A DNA stretch of 64,000 bases from Alphaproteobacteria bacterium (GTDB taxonomy: Bacteria > Pseudomonadota > Alphaproteobacteria > DSM-16000 > Inquilinaceae). Shown piece by piece: positions 60,707 through 64,000 of the stretch. The stretch spans positions 62,001 to 126,000 of the forward strand of contig JANQGH010000069.1 of the NCBI GenBank assembly GCA_028277405.1, written 5' to 3'. Under the pieces are notes generated by a model that saw only the letters and a program-made list of their open reading frames with translations, was not told where the DNA came from and made no database searches. Each line of letters opens with the position of its first letter. Position 1 is the first letter of the stretch. The position numbers were made by a program, and so were the translations under genes.

Positions 60707-62056
60707 TTACAGGGTTCTCCGGTCAAGACGAAAGGCGTCCATTGGGTTTTCAAGCGCCAATACATGATGCAGGCAGAACTCGTAATGCGGTCCGCGAAGC
60801 GACTCCGCCGGCGAGAAGGGAAAGGCGAAGGTCGGCATCGGTTCATCCTCGATCAGCGGATGGTGCAGCAGATAAGGGTTCAGCAGCTTGGCGATCTCCT
60901 TAACCTGCTCCGGCGTCGGGGCGATGGCGATGGCCATGACGCCGACTTCATGCACCTGGCTGTCCTTGGTTTCCAGGGCGCCCAACACCGCGTCAATACC
61001 GATCAGGCGCAGGTCGATATCGAATGCGTCCGGCGAAAGTTTCAGGGTCTCGACAACCTGCTTGGTACACGCGGCCTTGATGCTTTCCGCCCAGCCTCGA
61101 GCGTGTTTGACATAGCGACGCTCGCGCAGGAGGGCGATGCTCACCGCCTGGTACCCCACCCGCCGTGAGCCTTCCAGCTTGACCGTGTAGGGACCTGGCC
61201 GCCACTCGGCCCCTTCGACGCGGACCGACCTCTCGTCGATCTGGCGGTATTTGGCGTTCTTGACGTGCAGGCTGCCGCCAGGCTCGTGGAGAACAAAGGG
61301 GTCGGAGTTCTCGTAGAGCATATGTGCCGAGACGCTGTACGGCGTCGCGCGTACGCCATCGGCAAGGGGCGCAATGGTAAACCCGCTGCTGTCGAAGTCG
61401 ATCTGCACGACCCCGGAGCTGGGCTGGCTTGTGGCGATAGCGCCGCATTCGCCGACCTTCGCGCCGTGCCAGACTGCGCCCGGGTGATCACCCCGCAACA
61501 GCGGCAGCGCCGCGATGTTGGCGGTATCGGTTGCCCGCCCTGCGATCACGATGTCCGCCCCGGTCTGGAGCGCGGCCTGAATCTGCTCGACCCCGGCCAG
61601 CGCGACGATATGAGAGCAGTCCTCGATGATATCGGCGTCAATGTCCGGGGCGGCGGGAAGAGGTCGAATCCGCCCGTCGGCCAGCGCCTGTTTGATGAAG
61701 TCGTTCGATTGGCCCGAATAGAGCAGCGCCACCTTCGCCGAGAGGCCTTCTTCGCTGGCTATCTCCCGGGTGATCTCAAACAGCCAGTCTACCGAAGCAT
61801 CGCTGCCACAGGTCCCGGCCGTACCGATAATCAGCGGGACGCCGGCGCTCTGGCGCGCCAGCATAAGCTGACGCCATTCCGCCTTGATGGACGCGCGTGA
61901 ATACTTCGAAACGCCCTCGCCCAAGTAGAAGGGACCGCTGTCTGTCGATCCGCCGTCAATGGCGATGACATCGGGCCCGTTCGCTATGCCCGCCATCAGA
62001 GCTTCTTGGCTGAAGCTCAGGCCAAGCGCCCCGGACGGTATCAATACCCTTGTCAT
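60707..62056 (-). CDS. Acyclic terpene utilisation AtuA family protein (DUF1446)
   Basis: 449 residues. Conserved blocks are VIAIDGGSTDSGPFYLGEG at about 30-48, LIIGTAGTCGSDASVDWL around 75-92, and VIAGRATDTANIAALPLLRGDHPGAVWHGAKVGECGA around 170-205. AtuA is linked to citronellol/geranyl-CoA catabolism in Pseudomonas, but many homologues lie outside that pathway. Here no carboxylase or acyl-CoA genes accompany it, so the substrate is open. Cytoplasmic. It is expressed with the DUF4387 partner. Confidence 0.85.
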   Translation of the reverse strand: MTRVLIPSGALGLSFSQEALMAGIANGPDVIAIDGGSTDSGPFYLGEGVSKYSRASIKAEWRQLMLARQSAGVPLIIGTAGTCGSDASVDWLFEITREIASEEGLSAKVALLYSGQSNDFIKQALADGRIRPLPAAPDIDADIIEDCSHIVALAGVEQIQAALQTGADIVIAGRATDTANIAALPLLRGDHPGAVWHGAKVGECGAIATSQPSSGVVQIDFDSSGFTIAPLADGVRATPYSVSAHMLYENSDPFVLHEPGGSLHVKNAKYRQIDERSVRVEGAEWRPGPYTVKLEGSRRVGYQAVSIALLRERRYVKHARGWAESIKAACTKQVVETLKLSPDAFDIDLRLIGIDAVLGALETKDSQVHEVGVMAIAIAPTPEQVKEIAKLLNPYLLHHPLIEDEPMPTFAFPFSPAESLRGPHYEFCLHHVLALENPMDAFRLDRRTL

Positions 62057-62180
62057 GATGCGTCCTATCCTTGGTAATGGGGCACAACCCGAAAAGAGTT
62101 GAGCGATTTCAGAAGCCTTCGATTCTGTCTGGCCGCCAAACCGGACGGAGCCGTCAACGCCGTGGATAGCAACCGCCCGG

Positions 62181-62288
62181 CGCCACTATGAGCGACGGGC
62201 TCGACGCTGCGCAAGTGACCTGACGGACGACGAGCGCGCACTGATGGTGCCCTTCTTGCTCACCAGGACGAAAACGACGCGCACTTGA
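62181..62288 (+). pseudogene. IS5-family transposase N-terminal remnant
   Basis: The frame from 62181 reads RHYERRARRCASDLTDDERALMVPFLLTRTKTTRT then TGA. This matches the start of IS5-group transposases (Y-x-S-DLTD-E-W-ALI-x-PFLP) but is cut off after about 35 residues. No inverted repeats or remaining transposase sequence are seen. Relic of an old insertion. Confidence 0.65.
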
Positions 62289-62350
62289 CCGAGGCCTATG
62301 GCGCACGGGTGCAGCACCCCTGGGCGCGCGCCACGACGGGTGAGACGGCG

Positions 62351-63112
62351 CTAGGCGTTCGCCACCGGGCGGGCGGCCCAGCGATGGCCATCCCAGTGCA
62401 GCAGCGGCGTATCGAAGACGCCGACGACCCGGTCGGACAGCTCGGAATCAAGCGCCGCCAGATGATCGCGCCAGGCGATGGTCTGCCTCATGATCACGCC
62501 GATGATGACGGGCTCAAGATCCAGCCGCTTTAACAAATCGAGCGCCGCGGCGAGCGAGCGGCCGGAGCTGGTGACGTCGTCGACAAGCGCGATACGGCGA
62601 CCTGCCAGAAGCGGCAGCAGGCGGGGGTCGAGATAAAGGCGTTTGGATTGGCCGGGGCTTGTGATCGAGCGCAGGTCGGCCGAAAGCGCCTCGTCGTACC
62701 AGAATTTGCGCGAGGTGCCGAGTGGGACATAGCGATCATGGCCCAGGGCGGCGGCGGCCCCACGGCCGGCGATCAGGCCCAGGGTCGGCACCGCGATTAC
62801 GATCTCCGGCCGGTGGTCGGCAAGGCGCGCGGCCAAGGCGGCGCAGAGCGCGCGCTCTACGGTCAGCGAGGCCTGGTTGATGATCAGCGAGGCGAGGCCG
62901 CGATCAGGGGTGTCGGGCAAGCGGCGGATCGGCAGCAGCAGCCGGCGCTGGTCCGGCAAGCGGGCGACGAACGACGTCTCGGACACGGGGCCGGTCGGGC
63001 CGTCAGGCGGCAGAAGGTCTTGCCAGCAGGCGAGCGGGTCTGGTTCGGGCAGCATGATGAGCCGGGCATCGTCGGATCGCGAGCCCGACACGATAGCAGG
63101 CTCCGCCAGCAC
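62351..63112 (-). CDS. Phosphoribosyltransferase-family protein
   Basis: 253 residues from a GTG at 63112; an internal ATG at 63055 would give 234 residues, and neither has a strong ribosome-binding site. The PRPP-binding loop is RRIALVDDVTSSGRSLAAALDLL. A preceding flexible loop contains SRKFWYDEALSADLRSITSPGQSKRLYLDPRL. It resembles orotate/xanthine-type PRTases with an N-terminal extension of about 75 residues (LPIRRLPDTPDRGLASLIINQAS). A purine or pyrimidine salvage role is possible, but the base is unknown. Confidence 0.8.
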   Translation of the reverse strand: MLAEPAIVSGSRSDDARLIMLPEPDPLACWQDLLPPDGPTGPVSETSFVARLPDQRRLLLPIRRLPDTPDRGLASLIINQASLTVERALCAALAARLADHRPEIVIAVPTLGLIAGRGAAAALGHDRYVPLGTSRKFWYDEALSADLRSITSPGQSKRLYLDPRLLPLLAGRRIALVDDVTSSGRSLAAALDLLKRLDLEPVIIGVIMRQTIAWRDHLAALDSELSDRVVGVFDTPLLHWDGHRWAARPVANA

Positions 63113-63130
63113 GGCCAGCGCCGACCCAAC

Positions 63131-63301
63131 TCAGCGCTTCTTCGGCGGGTCCGGATCGTCCTCGTCGTCGTCGAACAGGATGCGGTTGGCGGCACCTTCC
63201 AGATCGTCGTACTGGCCGGATTTCAGCGACCACAAAAAGGCGACCAACCCGACCAGCCCCAGCACCAGGGCGATCGGGATCAGGATGACGAGCTGTTCCA
63301 T
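63131..63301 (-). CDS. ccoS: cbb3-type cytochrome oxidase assembly protein CcoS
   Basis: 56 residues: one N-terminal membrane helix (QLVILIPIALVLGLVGLVAFLWSL) followed by the CcoS hallmark SGQYDDLEGAANRILFDDDE and a short basic tail. CcoS is needed for cofactor insertion into cbb3 oxidase. It starts 5 bases after the ccoI stop, in the conserved ccoI-ccoS order. It is too short to be caught by simple length filters. Confidence 0.93.
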   Translation of the reverse strand: MEQLVILIPIALVLGLVGLVAFLWSLKSGQYDDLEGAANRILFDDDEDDPDPPKKR

Positions 63302-63306
63302 CGCCG

Positions 63307-64000
63307 CTAGCGGCGCGACAGGCGCAGCGCGTTCATCACCACCACGATCGAACTCAGCGACATGGCGATGGCGGCGATCAGGGGTGTGACAAAGCCGGCC
63401 ACTGCGATCGGCACCGTGATGACGTTGTAGCCGAAGGCGAGCGCGAAGTTCTGGGTGACCAGGCGGGCGGACCGGTCAGCGGTCTGCCGCACCGTCAGCA
63501 CGGGCGTCAGCGCCTCGCCCTGGAACACGAAATCGGCCGCCGTCTGGGCGATGTCCGACGCGCTGGTCGGCGAGAGCGAGACCGTGGCCGCGGCAAGCGC
63601 CGGCGCGTCGTTCAGCCCGTCGCCCACCATCATCACCCGCCGGCCGGCCCCGGTCAGTGCGTTCAGCCGGGCAACCTTGTCCGCCGGTGTCGCGGCCGCC
63701 TGCCACTGCTCAATGCCGGCCTCGCGCGCAACCGGGCCAACGGCAGCGGTCCGGTCGCCGGAAATCAGCTCGACCGCGATCCCCTGCGCCTTCAGCGTCG
63801 CGACCACGTGCGCCGCGTCGGATCGCACCTGGTCCTCGAAGGCGAAGCGGATGGGCGCCTGGCCGGGCCGGCTGAGCCAGAGCTCCATGCCCACATCCCC
63901 GTCGTCCTCGGCGACGCCGCAGAAACGGCGGCTGCCCATTCGGATCTCGCCGTCGGCGGTTTCGCGACGCAGCCCCTGCCCCGACACCTCCTCTACGCCG
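63307..64000 (-). CDS. ccoI: Cu+-translocating P1B-type ATPase CcoI/FixI, 5' part beyond the window
   Basis: 231 residues of the C-terminal portion, open to the window edge. It covers the end of the N-domain (VEEVSGQGLRR, MGSRRFCGV), the P-domain (AVELISGDRTAAV, then MMVGDGLNDAPALAAATVSLSP) and the last two helices with a polar NFALAFGYNVITVPIAVAG. The adjacency to ccoS identifies it as the copper pump for cbb3 oxidase maturation rather than a detoxifying CopA. The phosphorylation DKTGT and CPC motifs would be outside. Confidence 0.92.
   Translation of the reverse strand, partial: GVEEVSGQGLRRETADGEIRMGSRRFCGVAEDDGDVGMELWLSRPGQAPIRFAFEDQVRSDAAHVVATLKAQGIAVELISGDRTAAVGPVAREAGIEQWQAAATPADKVARLNALTGAGRRVMMVGDGLNDAPALAAATVSLSPTSASDIAQTAADFVFQGEALTPVLTVRQTADRSARLVTQNFALAFGYNVITVPIAVAGFVTPLIAAIAMSLSSIVVVMNALRLSRR

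Noticed and set aside
1-64000. tRNA or rRNA genes
   Set aside because: No T-loop-like GGTTCRANNCC blocks in a cloverleaf context and no rRNA-like stretches were recognised outside coding sequence.

Overview
The window is GC-rich (about two thirds G+C by eye), densely coded on both strands, and reads as chromosomal DNA of an alphaproteobacterium, probably of the Rhodospirillales type. Pointers are a ccoI-ccoS pair for cbb3 oxidase assembly at the right edge, many ABC importers, a 2-oxoacid oxidoreductase with a GltD-like fusion, and a compact type II-C CRISPR-Cas9 locus. The order-level placement is inference only.

Layout. 1-9.4 kb: 3' part of an RND efflux permease, a small exported ABM-fold protein, a 263-bp MITE-like element, a homocysteine S-methyltransferase family enzyme, a 25-residue membrane peptide, an FAD monooxygenase, an MHS-type transporter and an SDR. 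9.4-21.6 kb: an amino-sugar locus with an RraA-like protein, a LacI regulator, nagB-like, SIS-domain, nagA and ceramidase-like genes, a sugar ABC importer and a fused Gfo/Idh/MocA-aldo/keto reductase. Two identical 18-bp palindromes sit directly behind TTGACA boxes ahead of nagB and of the binding-protein gene, which suggests one LacI regulon. 21.9-29.8 kb: a complete dipeptide/opine-type ABC operon ending in a glutaminase-fold protein. 29.8-39.3 kb: KDPG aldolase, a wHTH regulator facing an MFS exporter, a TauE-type permease, a TPR protein, a 1.2-kb Tn3-like mini-transposon carrying a resolvase and a cupin, an SGNH hydrolase, two SnoaL-like paralogues and a DUF3775 protein. 39.5-44 kb: a four-gene 2-oxoacid:acceptor oxidoreductase. 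44-51.6 kb: a beta-phosphoglucomutase-like HAD with a GH65 phosphorylase, a serine hydrolase, an M42 peptidase and a tandem methyltransferase duplication that also copied the M42 3' end. 51.6-54 kb: a GFA protein and a HupE/UreJ membrane operon.

54-60.2 kb is a CRISPR-Cas locus: a 13-repeat array, cas2, cas1 and a 1049-residue cas9 (all three cas genes on the minus strand), and, upstream of cas9, a short tracrRNA with recognisable promoter, anti-repeat, nexus and terminator on the plus strand. Between cas9 and the tracrRNA lies the most interesting signal: a crRNA-like unit (spacer-like segment, half of a CRISPR repeat, then an intrinsic terminator). Its spacer-like segment nearly matches the cas9 5' untranslated region and start codon. 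I infer a built-in guide that could make Cas9 repress its own gene. The locus is flanked by direct repeats with a 45-bp identical core, derived from the 5' end of the neighbouring gene, and two of its 12 spacers are nearly identical.

60.4-64 kb: an AtuA/DUF4387 pair, an IS5-type transposase remnant, a phosphoribosyltransferase, ccoS and the 3' part of ccoI.
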